A stretch of 64,000 nt of DNA from Candidatus Gastranaerophilales bacterium (GCA_944323485.1 CALUSR010000005.1:124001-188000); one strand, 5' to 3'; numbered from the stretch's first letter, positions 17,360-28,996 are shown. The notes: a model not told the origin generated them from the letters alone. A program made the numbers and translations.

Positions 17360-17441
17360 AAAAAATACCACTTATATATATAAAAAATATATAAGCGGTC
17401 AATATTCACTTTTCTATATGTTTGTTACATTTCTTTATATT
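17360..17441 (-). promoter_or_regulatory. Repeated promoter block 2 of the CHAP cluster with HLR1-like box
   Basis: On the minus strand: TTGACC (17397-17402) and TATATA (17375-17380) with a 16-base spacer, and the direct repeat GTTACATTTCTTTATATT (plus strand, 17424-17441) 21 bases upstream of the -35. Confidence 0.55.
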
Positions 17442-17448
17442 TTATGAA

Positions 17449-19746
17449 CTACATGGATATAAATCCTGATATTAAGTGATATCTGCTATCTGGATCGTTA
17501 GGATTATAAGTTCTTTCAGCGACCATATCTGATGTATTACCTTCTATTGTATGAATTGTTCCATCAGGGTCTACTGAAGTAATAATACCTGTATGAGAAG
17601 CGCCATCCTCTTCTTGTATCATTACATCTCCAGGTTTAATATTTTGCCAATTGGATATATCCTCATATCTTCCGTTACTATCGCCCCATTCTCTTAATGT
17701 AGCTACAGAAGGTGAGCCGAATCCCTCAGGAGTATCTTCTCCCATTGCCTCTTTTACAACATAAGTTACAAAGTGAGCACACCAAGCTTCTTGTCGTCCT
17801 CCAGTAAACTGCAGATAAGAACCGTCGCTTTCATTCATTCCGAGATATTTTTTTGCTATTTCAACAATATCATCAGTGCCAAGGCCGTTTTCTCTTGCTG
17901 TTTCAACGTTTTTCTTTTCGGTTAATTTTTGTGAAACTTCTTCGACATCAGCTTGAGCGGTATCTATTTCGCCTTGAATTCTGCTTGCTTCGCTTTCTTT
18001 TGTTTCTTCAACTTTTGCCTGAGCTTCATTATATTTGTCCATAGCTTCTTTCAAAGCTTCTTTTTTCTCGGGCGATGCGGCATCAAGAATTGCCTCTTGA
18101 TTTTGTTTTTTGGCTTCTTCCAGCTTTGCTTTTTCATCTTCAAGCGTACCGAGAGTATCGTTCAGATCACCCAATTTTTCTTCTGCATCACCTATAGCAA
18201 CGTCTAGTTTATCTTCTTCATCCCCTTTTTCTTTAATTTGTTGTTTTACACTTGCTATTTTCTCATCAATTTCAGCATTTCTCTCGGAATCACCGTCTGT
18301 TTTCTTTGATTCCAAAGAAGATAAAGTATCATTCAAACTAGACAACTCGCTGCCAACAGATGTTTTCTGAGTGTTCAAATCAGTTATTTCAGCTTCTGTA
18401 TCGTTTATGCTTACTTTTGTTTCGTCAATTTCCTGCTGGTTAGCAGTCATATCTTCTTCTATCTGCTGTTTTTCTTCTTTCAGCTCATCAGGAATATTAT
18501 CATCTTCTTCAACCAGTTTGTCGTAAGCTTCTTTTGCAGCTTCCATATCTTCTTCAGCAGCTTGAACAGCCGCATTATCACCGCTGTAGACACCGTTCAG
18601 TTCTTCTCTTTTTTCATTCAATATTCCTTCACGAGAAGTTTTTTCCGCCTCAAGTTCTTCTATTGACATAGCATCAAGACCTGTCGGCTGATTTGCCTGA
18701 GATGTCGAACCGCCGCCATAAGAGCCTGAAGAACCTCCGACTCCCGAGGAGCCGCCTGCTCCGCCTGCGCCTGATGCTGCATTTGTTCTCGGCGATTGTG
18801 TATTATTGACTTTTGTATCTGACTCATCAGAGCCTTTTGAGGCTTCCGCCTCTGCAGCTTTTGCTTCTGCTTCTTTTGCAGCTTTATCGTTTTCTATAGC
18901 TTTTTTCACATCATCTATCGATATCGAATTTTTTGCTTCTTCGTTATCTTCACTGTCAAGTTCTGCGATTTCTTTCAGCTCTTCTTCGCTGACTTTGCCG
19001 TCTTCATCTTTATCGATAAGAGAGAAAACTTTATCAAGTCCGATATCTTCTACTTCAGACCAGAATTCTTCAGATTGTTTTGCTACTTCTCTGAAGTCTT
19101 CTTTTGTTGCATCTTTCAAACCTTCTATCATCACGGCATCAGGAAGAACTTCTTCTCCTTCAGCAGATTCTGTTCCATCTTCTGTTGTTACAACCTGCTC
19201 TGTTTCAGAGGTTTCTGTTCCTTCAACAGGAGTTTCTTCTGTTCCTTCTTCAACCGGCAGAGCCTGCTCTGTTCCGCCAGCAGCATCAGAAACAGACTCA
19301 CCTTCAGACGGTGCAGATGTTGCAGCGCTTGTCGATGAATCCGAAACTTTCAATCCTAAAGATGAAAAAACATTTTTTAAATTATCCAATGAACCGCTAA
19401 TGCCTTCGATAATTCCATCCCAAGACAATAGTTCATTATGAGTAACTACTCCATCATTATCTACATCAAGACTGTTATATTCAGCTTCTATAGCGCTGTC
19501 TTCAAGAGATAAAAACGGATTATCCGTGTTCAGCTGACCGCCGACTACGGCTTCTTCTTCGCTGACCAGCTCTTCAGTTGATGCCTGAGTGCTTCCTTCA
19601 ACTTCTCCCTGCTCGCCATAGACAGTTCCCGAGGTATCAACGACCTCTGTTGCATCTTCTTCCTGAACGGCAGGTGTTTGTGTTTGATAAGATTGAACAC
19701 CATCTACGTTTTTATACTTCCAATATTCTGTACCTTGAACAGCCAT
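17449..19746 (-). CDS. Large modular CHAP hydrolase with EF-hands and coiled coil
   Basis: A 765-residue acidic protein with, in order: a Ser/Glu/Val-rich N-terminal region; an EF-hand loop DVDNDGVVTHNE near residue 95; an acidic low-complexity stretch; a second EF-hand loop DKDEDGKVSEEE near 245; a Gly/Ser-rich linker around 330; a long coiled coil from about 355 to 620; and a CHAP domain (AWCAHFVTYV, GASHTGII, IEGN) nearly identical to the gene at 15392. It has no Sec signal and lacks the MTYVSP leader. The coiled coil may hold the enzyme at the cell surface or regulate it, as in PcsB-type hydrolases. Confidence 0.82.
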   Translation of the reverse strand: MAVQGTEYWKYKNVDGVQSYQTQTPAVQEEDATEVVDTSGTVYGEQGEVEGSTQASTEELVSEEEAVVGGQLNTDNPFLSLEDSAIEAEYNSLDVDNDGVVTHNELLSWDGIIEGISGSLDNLKNVFSSLGLKVSDSSTSAATSAPSEGESVSDAAGGTEQALPVEEGTEETPVEGTETSETEQVVTTEDGTESAEGEEVLPDAVMIEGLKDATKEDFREVAKQSEEFWSEVEDIGLDKVFSLIDKDEDGKVSEEELKEIAELDSEDNEEAKNSISIDDVKKAIENDKAAKEAEAKAAEAEASKGSDESDTKVNNTQSPRTNAASGAGGAGGSSGVGGSSGSYGGGSTSQANQPTGLDAMSIEELEAEKTSREGILNEKREELNGVYSGDNAAVQAAEEDMEAAKEAYDKLVEEDDNIPDELKEEKQQIEEDMTANQQEIDETKVSINDTEAEITDLNTQKTSVGSELSSLNDTLSSLESKKTDGDSERNAEIDEKIASVKQQIKEKGDEEDKLDVAIGDAEEKLGDLNDTLGTLEDEKAKLEEAKKQNQEAILDAASPEKKEALKEAMDKYNEAQAKVEETKESEASRIQGEIDTAQADVEEVSQKLTEKKNVETARENGLGTDDIVEIAKKYLGMNESDGSYLQFTGGRQEAWCAHFVTYVVKEAMGEDTPEGFGSPSVATLREWGDSNGRYEDISNWQNIKPGDVMIQEEDGASHTGIITSVDPDGTIHTIEGNTSDMVAERTYNPNDPDSRYHLISGFISM

Positions 19747-19821
19747 GATATATAACCTTTCATTACTTTATATATACTTAAAAACTTTTTTTAAGGCTGA
19801 ATTTCAAGCAATAGTCATTTT

Positions 19822-19839
19822 GTTACATTTCGTTATATA
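19822..19839 (-). promoter_or_regulatory. HLR1-like direct repeat upstream of the large CHAP gene
   Basis: The plus strand reads GTTACATTTCGTTATATA, the same 10-bp-period repeat as in the two CHAP promoter blocks, 75 bases upstream of the gene at 19746. It could also act on rex, which starts at 19915 in the opposite direction. Confidence 0.45.
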
Positions 19840-19914
19840 GTTTTTAAAGAGTTATTTAAAAAAATAAACATGTTTTATGTATAATATACTTATCCGAGAT
19901 AGGGGTTTTTGAAG

Positions 19915-20535
19915 ATGGATAACAAAATCTCAGGAAAAGTTACAAGCAGGTTGACTCTATATCACAGCATTCTATGCGAATATATCGAAGATGGTATCGA
20001 ATTGATTTCGAGTCCTCAGATTGCATCAAGACTGGGGATAGATGATTCTCAGGTCAGAAAGGATTTTGGTCTGTTGAAGAATGTTGGAAGATGCAGAGTC
20101 GGATACAACGTCAAAGAGCTGAAGGATAAGATAGAAAAAACTCTTGGATTTGCTCATCAGAAGGATGCCTTTATTATCGGCGCAGGACACCTCGGGCTTG
20201 CGCTTGCAAAATATGATAATTTTAGCAGCTACGGGCTTAATATAATTGCGTTATTTGACAATGACCCCTACAAAGTTGATATGCATATCAACAACAAACA
20301 AATTTTTCATATAACAAAACTCCCTAATCTCGTTCACAGACTGAATGTTGACATAGCAATCCTCACAGTGCCCAAAAATCAGGCGCAGAAAGTTGCCGAT
20401 TTTCTGGTGGCATCAGACATCAAATATATCTGGAACTTCACTCCCGCTGTATTGAGAGTGCCTGATAATATAAAAGTTTGGAACGAAAACCTTATCGCAA
20501 GTTTTCTGCAGTTTGCCTGCAAAGATATTGAGTAG
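19915..20535 (+). CDS. rex: Redox-sensing transcriptional repressor Rex
   Basis: Rex senses NADH/NAD+ and represses fermentation and respiratory genes at low NADH. An N-terminal winged helix (SSPQIASRLGIDDSQVRKDF) is followed by a Rossmann domain (FIIGAGHLGLALAKY) and the WNFTP segment near the C-terminus. About 206 residues, the family norm. The ATG at 19915 is preferred, with AGGGG upstream; a TTG at 19909 is also in frame. The hydrogenase genes at 47.8-51.9 kb are plausible targets, but I found no clear Rex operator there. A TATAAT lies at 19880-19885. Confidence 0.92.
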   Translation: MDNKISGKVTSRLTLYHSILCEYIEDGIELISSPQIASRLGIDDSQVRKDFGLLKNVGRCRVGYNVKELKDKIEKTLGFAHQKDAFIIGAGHLGLALAKYDNFSSYGLNIIALFDNDPYKVDMHINNKQIFHITKLPNLVHRLNVDIAILTVPKNQAQKVADFLVASDIKYIWNFTPAVLRVPDNIKVWNENLIASFLQFACKDIE

Positions 20536-20552
20536 GAATTATTCCCACTCAA
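20528..20552. repeat. Inverted repeat overlapping the 3' ends of rex and guaA
   Basis: TTGAGTaGGAAT and ATTCCcACTCAA (one mismatch) surround a single T and contain both stop codons. It could fold at either transcript end, but has no T tract. Confidence 0.4.
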
Positions 20553-22095
20553 TTGTTGACGGCGGTTTTGATGAGATGTCATAGACTACTCTGTTTATGC
20601 CTTTCACCTCGTTGATTATTCTCGAAGAAATTCTTCCAAGGACATCATAAGGCAGCTTTGCCCAATCAGCCGTCATCGCATCCTGACTTTCAACCGCTCT
20701 GATTGCGCAGACACTCTCATAAGTTCTTTCATCTCCCATTACACCGACTGATTTAACGGGAAGCAGAACAGCGAAAGACTGCCAGAGTTTATTATAAAGC
20801 CCTGCTGCTTTAATTTCAGATGAGACAATATCATCAGCAGCTCTAAGAATATCAAGACGTTCTTTTGTAATCTCTCCTATGATACGAACGGCTAACCCCG
20901 GCCCCGGGAAAGGCTGGCGGTTAATTACTTCATCAGCAATTCCGAGTTCACGCCCTATTTCTCTGACTTCATCTTTGAAGAGTTCTCTGAAGGGTTCGAG
21001 GAGTTCTAAATTCATCTTCTCAGGCAGCCCGCCAACGTTATGGTGGCTTTTGATTACATCAGAAGGTCCTTTGAATGAAACACTCTCGATTACATCAGGA
21101 TATAGAGTTCCCTGCGAGAGAAATTTCACATTTTTGATTTTTTTTGCTTCTTCATCAAAAACTTCGACAAACTCATGCCCGATGATTTTTCTTTTCTTCT
21201 CTGGGTCTTCAACACCTTTGAGTTTTTTCAAAAATCTTTCCGAAGCATCGACATAAATCAAATCAACATCAAAATGATTTCTGAACATATCGATGACTTT
21301 CTCGGCTTCATTCAGCCTCAAAACTCCGTTGTTAACAAAAATACATTTGAGCTGATGTCCGATAGCTTTGTTTATCAAAACAGCAGCAACAGAAGAGTCA
21401 ACACCTCCTGAAAGTCCCAAGATAACATTCTTATCACCGACTTTTTCTTTTATCTCCTTGAGCTGGCGTTGTATAAAAGAGCCCATATCCCAGTTGGCGC
21501 AGCACTTGCAGATTCCAAAGACAAAATTTCTCAAAATCTGGACACCGCCTTGGGTATGAACAACCTCAGGATGGAACTGAACGGTGTACAATCTTCTTGT
21601 AAAATCAGCCGCAGCACAATATGGCGTATTATCTGTTTTTGCGAGAACTTCAAACCCCTCAGGAAGTTGTTCTATCTTATCGCCATGGCTCATCCATACA
21701 GTTTTCTTCTGATTCGTATCAAATCCTTCAAAAATAGCTTTATCAGCAAGAATTTGAATTTCGGTACGACCGTACTCTCGCTTATCGGAAGAGAAAACAC
21801 GCCCGCCAAGCAAATGAGATATCAGCTGCATTCCATAACAAATACCTAAAACAGGGATACCTAATTCCAACACCTCTTTGCCTATAATCGGAGCATCTTT
21901 GCCATACACGCTTGAAGGACCGCCTGAGAGAATTATACCTTTCGGTGAAAATTCTTTTATCTTCTCAACAGAATAGTTGAACGGATGTATCTCACAGTAA
22001 ACCTTCTGTTCTCTAATTTTACGGGCTATGAGCTGGGTATATTGAGAACCGAAATCAAGAATTAGTATCTTATCCAGAGAATCAGCATTTGTCAT
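20539..22095 (-). CDS. guaA: GMP synthase (glutamine-hydrolysing)
   Basis: GuaA aminates XMP to GMP. The class I glutaminase domain has Cys in GICYGMQLI and His in QFHPEV; the ATP pyrophosphatase domain has the P-loop [11 protein letters not shown]; the dimerisation domain ends with KPPSTIEWE. At 518 residues it is complete. It follows guaB by 12 bases in the same direction, giving a guanine-nucleotide operon. Confidence 0.97.
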   Translation of the reverse strand: MTNADSLDKILILDFGSQYTQLIARKIREQKVYCEIHPFNYSVEKIKEFSPKGIILSGGPSSVYGKDAPIIGKEVLELGIPVLGICYGMQLISHLLGGRVFSSDKREYGRTEIQILADKAIFEGFDTNQKKTVWMSHGDKIEQLPEGFEVLAKTDNTPYCAAADFTRRLYTVQFHPEVVHTQGGVQILRNFVFGICKCCANWDMGSFIQRQLKEIKEKVGDKNVILGLSGGVDSSVAAVLINKAIGHQLKCIFVNNGVLRLNEAEKVIDMFRNHFDVDLIYVDASERFLKKLKGVEDPEKKRKIIGHEFVEVFDEEAKKIKNVKFLSQGTLYPDVIESVSFKGPSDVIKSHHNVGGLPEKMNLELLEPFRELFKDEVREIGRELGIADEVINRQPFPGPGLAVRIIGEITKERLDILRAADDIVSSEIKAAGLYNKLWQSFAVLLPVKSVGVMGDERTYESVCAIRAVESQDAMTADWAKLPYDVLGRISSRIINEVKGINRVVYDISSKPPSTIEWE

Positions 22096-22107
22096 ATAAA
22101 ACCTCTT

Positions 22108-23650
<1,543 letters not shown>

Positions 23651-23719
23651 GTAAATTTTATTTTTAAGTTATTATAATTTAAAATATCTTTAAAAGATTT
23701 ATGAGGTGATGTAACAGCT

Positions 23720-24985
23720 ATGAAATTTGAAACTATTGCTACACAAGGTTTTTTGGAGCCGCAGAACAACAACCATGCAATCTCTATGCCGATATATGCA
23801 ACAACAGCGTATAGCTTTGATTCGGTTCAGCACGCCATAGACCTCTTTGACCTGAAAGTCGGAGGGGATATCTATACAAGACTTTCAAATCCTTCGAACG
23901 ACCTCGTGGAAAAAAGAATAGCAGAATTAGAAGGTGGTGTAGGAGCTCTTGTTACATCTTCAGGGCAATCTGCCATTCTCATTGCAATGCTGAATATAGC
24001 AGGAGCCGGAGATGAAATAGTCACATCATCAAAAATTTACGGCGGGACTTATAACCTCTTTTCAAAAACATTCAAGCAAATCGGAATAAACGTCAAATTT
24101 ATCAACTCTGATAATCTTGAAGACTACGAAAAAGCAATAACAGACAAAACAAAATGCCTCTACACCGAAACTATCGGAAACCCGAAACTGAAAGTCGCTG
24201 ATATAGAAGGACTTGCAAAAATTGCTCACAGCCATGGAATTCCTCTTATTGTAGATAATACCGTTGCAACACCATATCTTTGCAGACCGTTTGATTTTGG
24301 CGCAGATATCGTTGTTCATTCAACCACAAAATATCTCTCCGGACACGGAAATGCGATGGGCGGAGTTGTTGTTGACTCGGGAAAATTTGACTGGAACCAA
24401 AACAGCAAATTTCCTATGCTGACAACACCTGATGAGAGCTACCATGGCACAATTTATACTGAAGCATTCAAAGAAGCCGCTTTCATCGTAAAAGCAAGAG
24501 CACACCTCTTGAGAGATTTGGGATGCTGCCAGAGCCCGTTCAATTCTTATATGACTCTTCTTGGACTTGAAACTCTTCATGTGAGAATGGACAGGCACTG
24601 TGAGAATGCTCTTGAACTCGCACAATATCTCGAATCTATGAAAGATATAAATTATGTCATCTATCCGGGATTAAAAAGCAGCGCTGATTATGAACTTGCT
24701 CAAAAATATCTCAAAAAAGGAGCTTCCTCACTGGTCGGCTTTGGAGTAAAAGGCAATGGAACTAAGTTCATCGAGGCTCTAAAACTATTTATCCATGCAA
24801 CAAACCTCGGTGACGTCCGTTCAATCATCACTTATCCTGCAGGAACAACTCACAGACAGCTATCAGATGACCAGCTTGAGAAAGCAGGGATTACAAAAGA
24901 TTTCATGAGAGCATCAATAGGTCTTGAAAACATAGAAGACATCAAAGAAGATATCACTAATGCAGTCAAAATCGCCTGCTCATAA
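23720..24985 (+). CDS. metY: O-acetylhomoserine sulfhydrylase (PLP-dependent)
   Basis: This is a Cys/Met-metabolism PLP enzyme of 421 residues. The PLP lysine lies in VHSTTKYLSGHGNAMGG, and DNTVATPYLCRP matches the cofactor-binding aspartate region. Because metX follows directly, the likely reaction is O-acetylhomoserine plus sulfide to homocysteine, the direct sulfhydrylation route. GAGGTGAT precedes the ATG. No SAM riboswitch is visible in the 150-base leader. Confidence 0.9.
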   Translation: MKFETIATQGFLEPQNNNHAISMPIYATTAYSFDSVQHAIDLFDLKVGGDIYTRLSNPSNDLVEKRIAELEGGVGALVTSSGQSAILIAMLNIAGAGDEIVTSSKIYGGTYNLFSKTFKQIGINVKFINSDNLEDYEKAITDKTKCLYTETIGNPKLKVADIEGLAKIAHSHGIPLIVDNTVATPYLCRPFDFGADIVVHSTTKYLSGHGNAMGGVVVDSGKFDWNQNSKFPMLTTPDESYHGTIYTEAFKEAAFIVKARAHLLRDLGCCQSPFNSYMTLLGLETLHVRMDRHCENALELAQYLESMKDINYVIYPGLKSSADYELAQKYLKKGASSLVGFGVKGNGTKFIEALKLFIHATNLGDVRSIITYPAGTTHRQLSDDQLEKAGITKDFMRASIGLENIEDIKEDITNAVKIACS

Positions 24986-24998
24986 AAGAGGGTAAAAA

Positions 24999-26150
24999 AT
25001 GACCGTTACTGAACTGAAAGATAACGTAGGATTTGTAAAAACAGAATTTTATACAATCGAAGAGAAAATAAAATTCGAAAGCGGAGTAGAATTCGGTCCT
25101 GTTACAGTAGCTTATGAAACATATGGGAAGCTGAATGAGAATGCTGATAATGCAATACTCGTTATACACGCTCTCACAGGTGATGCTCATGCGGCAGGAT
25201 ACCACAGCGAAGATGACAAAAAACCGGGCTGGTGGGACACATTGATTGGTCCTGAGAAGGGTTTTGATACAAACAAATATTTTGTCATCTGCTCGAATAT
25301 CTTAGGCGGATGCAGCGGGACAACAGGTCCTTCAAGCATAAACCCGGAGACAGGCAAACCGTATGGAATTGATTTTCCCGTTTTCACAATAGAAGACACC
25401 GTAAAAGTCCAGAAAAAGCTTCTTGATTACCTTGGAGTAAAAAGACTCTACAGCGTTGCTGGAGGTTCTATGGGAGGGATGCAGGCTATGCAGTTTGCAA
25501 TATCTTACCCTGAGATAGTCAACTCAGCAATTCTAATCGCAACAACGAGCCGTCTTTCTCCTCAGGCAATTGCATTCAATGCTGTCGGAAGAAATGCAAT
25601 AATTTCTGACCCCTGCTGGAACAACGGAGATTATTATGATAAGCCTCAAAAACCTGATAGAGGACTATCAAGCGCAAGAATGATAGGTCACATAACTTAT
25701 CTCTGCGAAGAAGCAATGTACAATAAATTCGGACGAAAACTCCAGGATAAAGACCAGTATGATTTCAATTTTGATATAGACTTTCAGGTTGAGAGCTATC
25801 TTCAGCATCAGGGACAAATTTTTGTCGACAGATTTGATGCAAACAGCTATCTCTACATAACAAAAGCTGTTGACTACTTTGATTTGGCTGATAAATACGG
25901 TTCTTTGACAAATGCATTCAAAAATTCAAATGCCAAATATCTCATTATCTCATTCGACTCTGACTGGTTATTCCCCTCAAGACAGTCAAAAGAGATAGTC
26001 AATGCGCTTATGAACCTCGGTAAGGATGTGTCTTACTGCGAGATAGAGTCTCCTTGCGGGCATGATGCATTCCTGCTTGAATATGATGTTCAATCAAAGA
26101 TAATCAAAAGTTTTTTAAACGACCATATAAAAGAGGATACTGATGAATAA
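24999..26150 (+). CDS. metX: Homoserine O-acetyltransferase
   Basis: MetX is an alpha/beta hydrolase that acetylates homoserine. The nucleophile elbow reads [11 protein letters not shown], and the catalytic Asp/His lie in FDSDWLFPS and CGHDAFLLE. Oxyanion-site motifs [10 protein letters not shown] and [11 protein letters not shown] are present. It lies 13 bases after metY and overlaps metW by 8 bases. Confidence 0.95.
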   Translation: MTVTELKDNVGFVKTEFYTIEEKIKFESGVEFGPVTVAYETYGKLNENADNAILVIHALTGDAHAAGYHSEDDKKPGWWDTLIGPEKGFDTNKYFVICSNILGGCSGTTGPSSINPETGKPYGIDFPVFTIEDTVKVQKKLLDYLGVKRLYSVAGGSMGGMQAMQFAISYPEIVNSAILIATTSRLSPQAIAFNAVGRNAIISDPCWNNGDYYDKPQKPDRGLSSARMIGHITYLCEEAMYNKFGRKLQDKDQYDFNFDIDFQVESYLQHQGQIFVDRFDANSYLYITKAVDYFDLADKYGSLTNAFKNSNAKYLIISFDSDWLFPSRQSKEIVNALMNLGKDVSYCEIESPCGHDAFLLEYDVQSKIIKSFLNDHIKEDTDE

Positions 26151-26766
26151 TCATTACGCAACATCAAAAGGCTTACACCTGAATTATTCAATAATTCTCA
26201 ATATGATAGAAGAGAACTCAAGAGTCTTAGACCTCGGATGCGGCAACGGAGAGCTGTTGAAACTCTTGAAAGATAGAAAAAAAGTCACCGGTAACGGAAT
26301 TGAAATTGACCAGAAAGGAGTTATTCAATGCCTCGAGAAAGGGCTGTCTGTTATACAGGGTGACATCGACGACGGTCTGAAGCAATTTCCTGATAAATCA
26401 TATGATTATGTAATTCTCAATCAGACACTTCAATCAACTTATAATCCGGATTTTGTCCTCGAAGAAATGCTCCGAGTCGGCAAAAAATGCGTGGTGAGCT
26501 TCCCGAATTTTGCTTATTGGCGCATAAGATGCGAACTGTTCTTCAAAGGACATATGCCAAAATCAAAAATCCTCCCTTTTGAATGGTATAACACCCCGAA
26601 TATCCACCTGCTCACGATAAAAGACTTCTTTGAATTTTCAAAAGAGCATAACATCAAAATTCTTGAAGGAATTTACACAACAAAAGCAAACATACGAAAA
26701 GGCATACAGTATAATATTTTCTCAAATTTCTTTGCAGAAGAAGTAATCTTTGTCATATCAAAATAA
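26143..26766 (+). CDS. metW: Methionine biosynthesis protein MetW
   Basis: A class I SAM-dependent methyltransferase fold with motif [13 protein letters not shown] and the MetW-specific [21 protein letters not shown]. MetW is typically encoded right after metX and supports its activity or stability; its own methyl acceptor is not settled. AGAGGAT precedes the ATG, which lies inside metX. Confidence 0.92.
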   Translation: MNNHYATSKGLHLNYSIILNMIEENSRVLDLGCGNGELLKLLKDRKKVTGNGIEIDQKGVIQCLEKGLSVIQGDIDDGLKQFPDKSYDYVILNQTLQSTYNPDFVLEEMLRVGKKCVVSFPNFAYWRIRCELFFKGHMPKSKILPFEWYNTPNIHLLTIKDFFEFSKEHNIKILEGIYTTKANIRKGIQYNIFSNFFAEEVIFVISK

Positions 26767-26826
26767 ATTTAACTGGCAAATTCGTATATTCATAGCGTTT
26801 TATATAAAAAAAACAAAACGGAATAT

Positions 26827-27495
26827 ATGAAAATACAACCTTTGAACATAATTTTTTTCAAAAATCAAACATCAACGCCCAAAAGAAAATCCATATCTTT
26901 TGGAGAGATACCTATTTATCAAATTAATTTGAAACAAAAAAATAAAGATGGTCAATACAGTTTCATCCCTGCATGTTTTTCAAAAATAAACAACAAAGAT
27001 AAAGAAGATATAGTTCTCATGGAAAAAATAGGAAACTACTGGAGCCGTAAGCCAAGAGAAACATCTTACGGAATAACTGTTTCAAATAATTTTTTATGGG
27101 CAGCCTGTGATAACAATTTTTATATAATCGAAAAATCTGACAAGAGCAAAAACACCTATAGAAAAACTACCTGCATAATGGAAACAACTCCTGTTGACTC
27201 TGAAGATAAATCCATGTTCAGAATATTTTTGCTTCAATCACATCCTGAAATAGCAAGAAAACAACATCCAAAAATAAAAGGCAGCGGAGAACTCGCTCTC
27301 TACGGCGGAGTAAAAGAAGCAAAAGAACACGGTTTTGAGAGCGTACAACTGTTATCAGCCAATAACAGCTTTTATGAACATATGGGATTTACCACCATGG
27401 AAAAATATAGACAAAACTGGTACGAGCTGCCATCATCAGAATTTGATAAATTTCTTGAGAGAATTGAAAAAAAATACGGAATGAAAAAAGAATGA
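26827..27495 (+). CDS. GNAT-like acyltransferase with SFGE tag, paralogue 1
   Basis: A 222-residue protein with the tag SISFGEIPIYQINL at the N-terminus. The C-terminal half resembles a GNAT fold: KIKGSGELALYGGVKEAKEHGF matches the acetyl-CoA-binding loop and its helix, and SANNSFYEHMGF matches the NxxFYExxGF signature of GNAT motif B. The middle carries FIPACFSKIN and NFYIIEK. It is one of four adjacent paralogues. Its substrate is unknown; small-molecule and protein acetylation are both open. Confidence 0.65.
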   Translation: MKIQPLNIIFFKNQTSTPKRKSISFGEIPIYQINLKQKNKDGQYSFIPACFSKINNKDKEDIVLMEKIGNYWSRKPRETSYGITVSNNFLWAACDNNFYIIEKSDKSKNTYRKTTCIMETTPVDSEDKSMFRIFLLQSHPEIARKQHPKIKGSGELALYGGVKEAKEHGFESVQLLSANNSFYEHMGFTTMEKYRQNWYELPSSEFDKFLERIEKKYGMKKE

Positions 27496-28127
27496 ATACA
27501 CTAAATATAAACTCAGTGTATTCAAATCTTGCCGGAGCCCAAAGAATATCCTTTGGTGAGAAACTGCTTTACAACATCAAACTCAAAGAAAGGCTTGAAA
27601 ATGATACATTCTCAAAAACAGACAGCTCTTTTGCAAGCCTGAATCCTGATGATAAAAGGGATACAGAGCTTATAAAAAAACTTGAAACACTCTGGAATCC
27701 TTCAGGATATGCGGCAGTAATAGCAGAAGAGTTTCTCCATCCTTATAAAAGCAAAAACAGCAGCTTTTATATAATCAAAAAAAATTCTCCGCCGGATGAT
27801 ACCCTGCATAAAACAACCTGCATAGCTTCAACAACGAATGTTGACAATACAGATAAATCAGCCTTTGAAATAGACTACATCCAGACCTCTCCAGATATTT
27901 CACAAAGCGATGAACCTAAAATCAAAGGAAGCGGTGAACTGATGATTTATGGCTGTGTCAAAGAAGCTCAAAAATACGGTTTTCAAAAAGTATCGATTTT
28001 CTCTTCAAACAACTCTTTCTATGAACACCTCGGCTTCAATAAAGCTGCATACAGATGGTATGAACTCCCCTCTTCTCAATATAATGAATTTCTTGAGAGA
28101 GTTGAGAAAAAATACGGAATGGACTAA
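27492..28127 (+). CDS. GNAT-like acyltransferase with SFGE tag, paralogue 2
   Basis: The leader ends in AQRISFGEKLLYNIKL (tag at residues 20-23). The GNAT-like part has IKGSGELMIYGCVKEAQKYGF and SSNNSFYEHLGF. At 211 residues it is slightly shorter than its neighbours; the FIPA segment seen in the others is degenerate. The start overlaps the previous stop (ATGA), so the pair is translationally coupled. Confidence 0.65.
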   Translation: MNTLNINSVYSNLAGAQRISFGEKLLYNIKLKERLENDTFSKTDSSFASLNPDDKRDTELIKKLETLWNPSGYAAVIAEEFLHPYKSKNSSFYIIKKNSPPDDTLHKTTCIASTTNVDNTDKSAFEIDYIQTSPDISQSDEPKIKGSGELMIYGCVKEAQKYGFQKVSIFSSNNSFYEHLGFNKAAYRWYELPSSQYNEFLERVEKKYGMD

Positions 28128-28213
28128 AAATTCATTCAAATTTGTTAACAATAAGCACAAAATAAATCAATTTCCGATATTCATCTATTTTATAGGGATA
28201 AGGAAATTGGTCT

Positions 28214-28996
28214 ATGAATATCCGTTCAATACAAAACAACTCTTATATGCCGCAGTATAAAAGAACCCCACCTCTTCAAACAAAAACGGAAGAATCGTCA
28301 TTAAGCTGCAAAAAAATTGACGAAATTCCTTCATCATACCTGAGAGGTTCCTTTGGCATCATCAACAATAAAAACTCTCTTTCTTTCGGTCAAAAACATC
28401 TTTACCAAATAAACCTCAAAAAAAGACAACAGGCAGGACACTACGAATTTATACCTGCATATTTTTCAAAACTAAACCCGAGAAATGAAGACGACAGATA
28501 TTTCATGGAAAAACTTGACGGTTTCTGGTCCCCAAAAAGCGATAGAAATATGGCTGGCGATATAGCTGAAGACTTTTTCTCCGAAAGAAAGAATAAAGAA
28601 AATAATTTTTATATTATCGAAAAAAATGACGATGAATATTATGTAGACACCTTTTGCCGTACCACAGCAGTTGTTGAAACAACAAACCCGAAATCAAAAA
28701 ATAAATCAAAATTCGAAATAAAATACCTTCAAACAAACCCTGATATTTTATATCAGGATACACCTGAAATCAAAGGCAGCGGCGAGCTGATGTTATACGG
28801 CTGCGTCAAAGAGGCAAAGAAAAACGGCTTTGATATGGTAGAAATATACTCATCAAATGATAGTTTTTATGAACACCTTGGATTAATTGAACGCCCTAAA
28901 GCTCACTTTTTCACTCTTTACCCGCAAGAATACGACTACTTTCTTGAAAGAATCGAAAAGAAATACAACCTGAAACAAAGGAATTTCACAATATGA
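28214..28996 (+). CDS. GNAT-like acyltransferase with SFG tags, paralogue 3
   Basis: The longest of the four at 260 residues because its leader is about 35 residues longer; it holds two tag-like segments, GSFGII (45-50) and LSFGQK (56-61). The remainder follows the family: FIPAYFSKLN, NFYIIEKND, IKGSGELMLYGCVKEAKKNGF and SSNDSFYEHLGL. AAGGA lies 9 bases before the ATG, and an 86-base gap separates it from the preceding gene, so it may have its own promoter. Confidence 0.65.
   Translation: MNIRSIQNNSYMPQYKRTPPLQTKTEESSLSCKKIDEIPSSYLRGSFGIINNKNSLSFGQKHLYQINLKKRQQAGHYEFIPAYFSKLNPRNEDDRYFMEKLDGFWSPKSDRNMAGDIAEDFFSERKNKENNFYIIEKNDDEYYVDTFCRTTAVVETTNPKSKNKSKFEIKYLQTNPDILYQDTPEIKGSGELMLYGCVKEAKKNGFDMVEIYSSNDSFYEHLGLIERPKAHFFTLYPQEYDYFLERIEKKYNLKQRNFTI

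Noticed and set aside
18806-19441. Long plus-strand Ser-rich ORF inside the large CHAP gene
   Set aside because: It is the shadow of an acidic, Glu/Ser-rich coding sequence on the opposite strand, whose EF-hand and CHAP motifs show that the minus frame is real.
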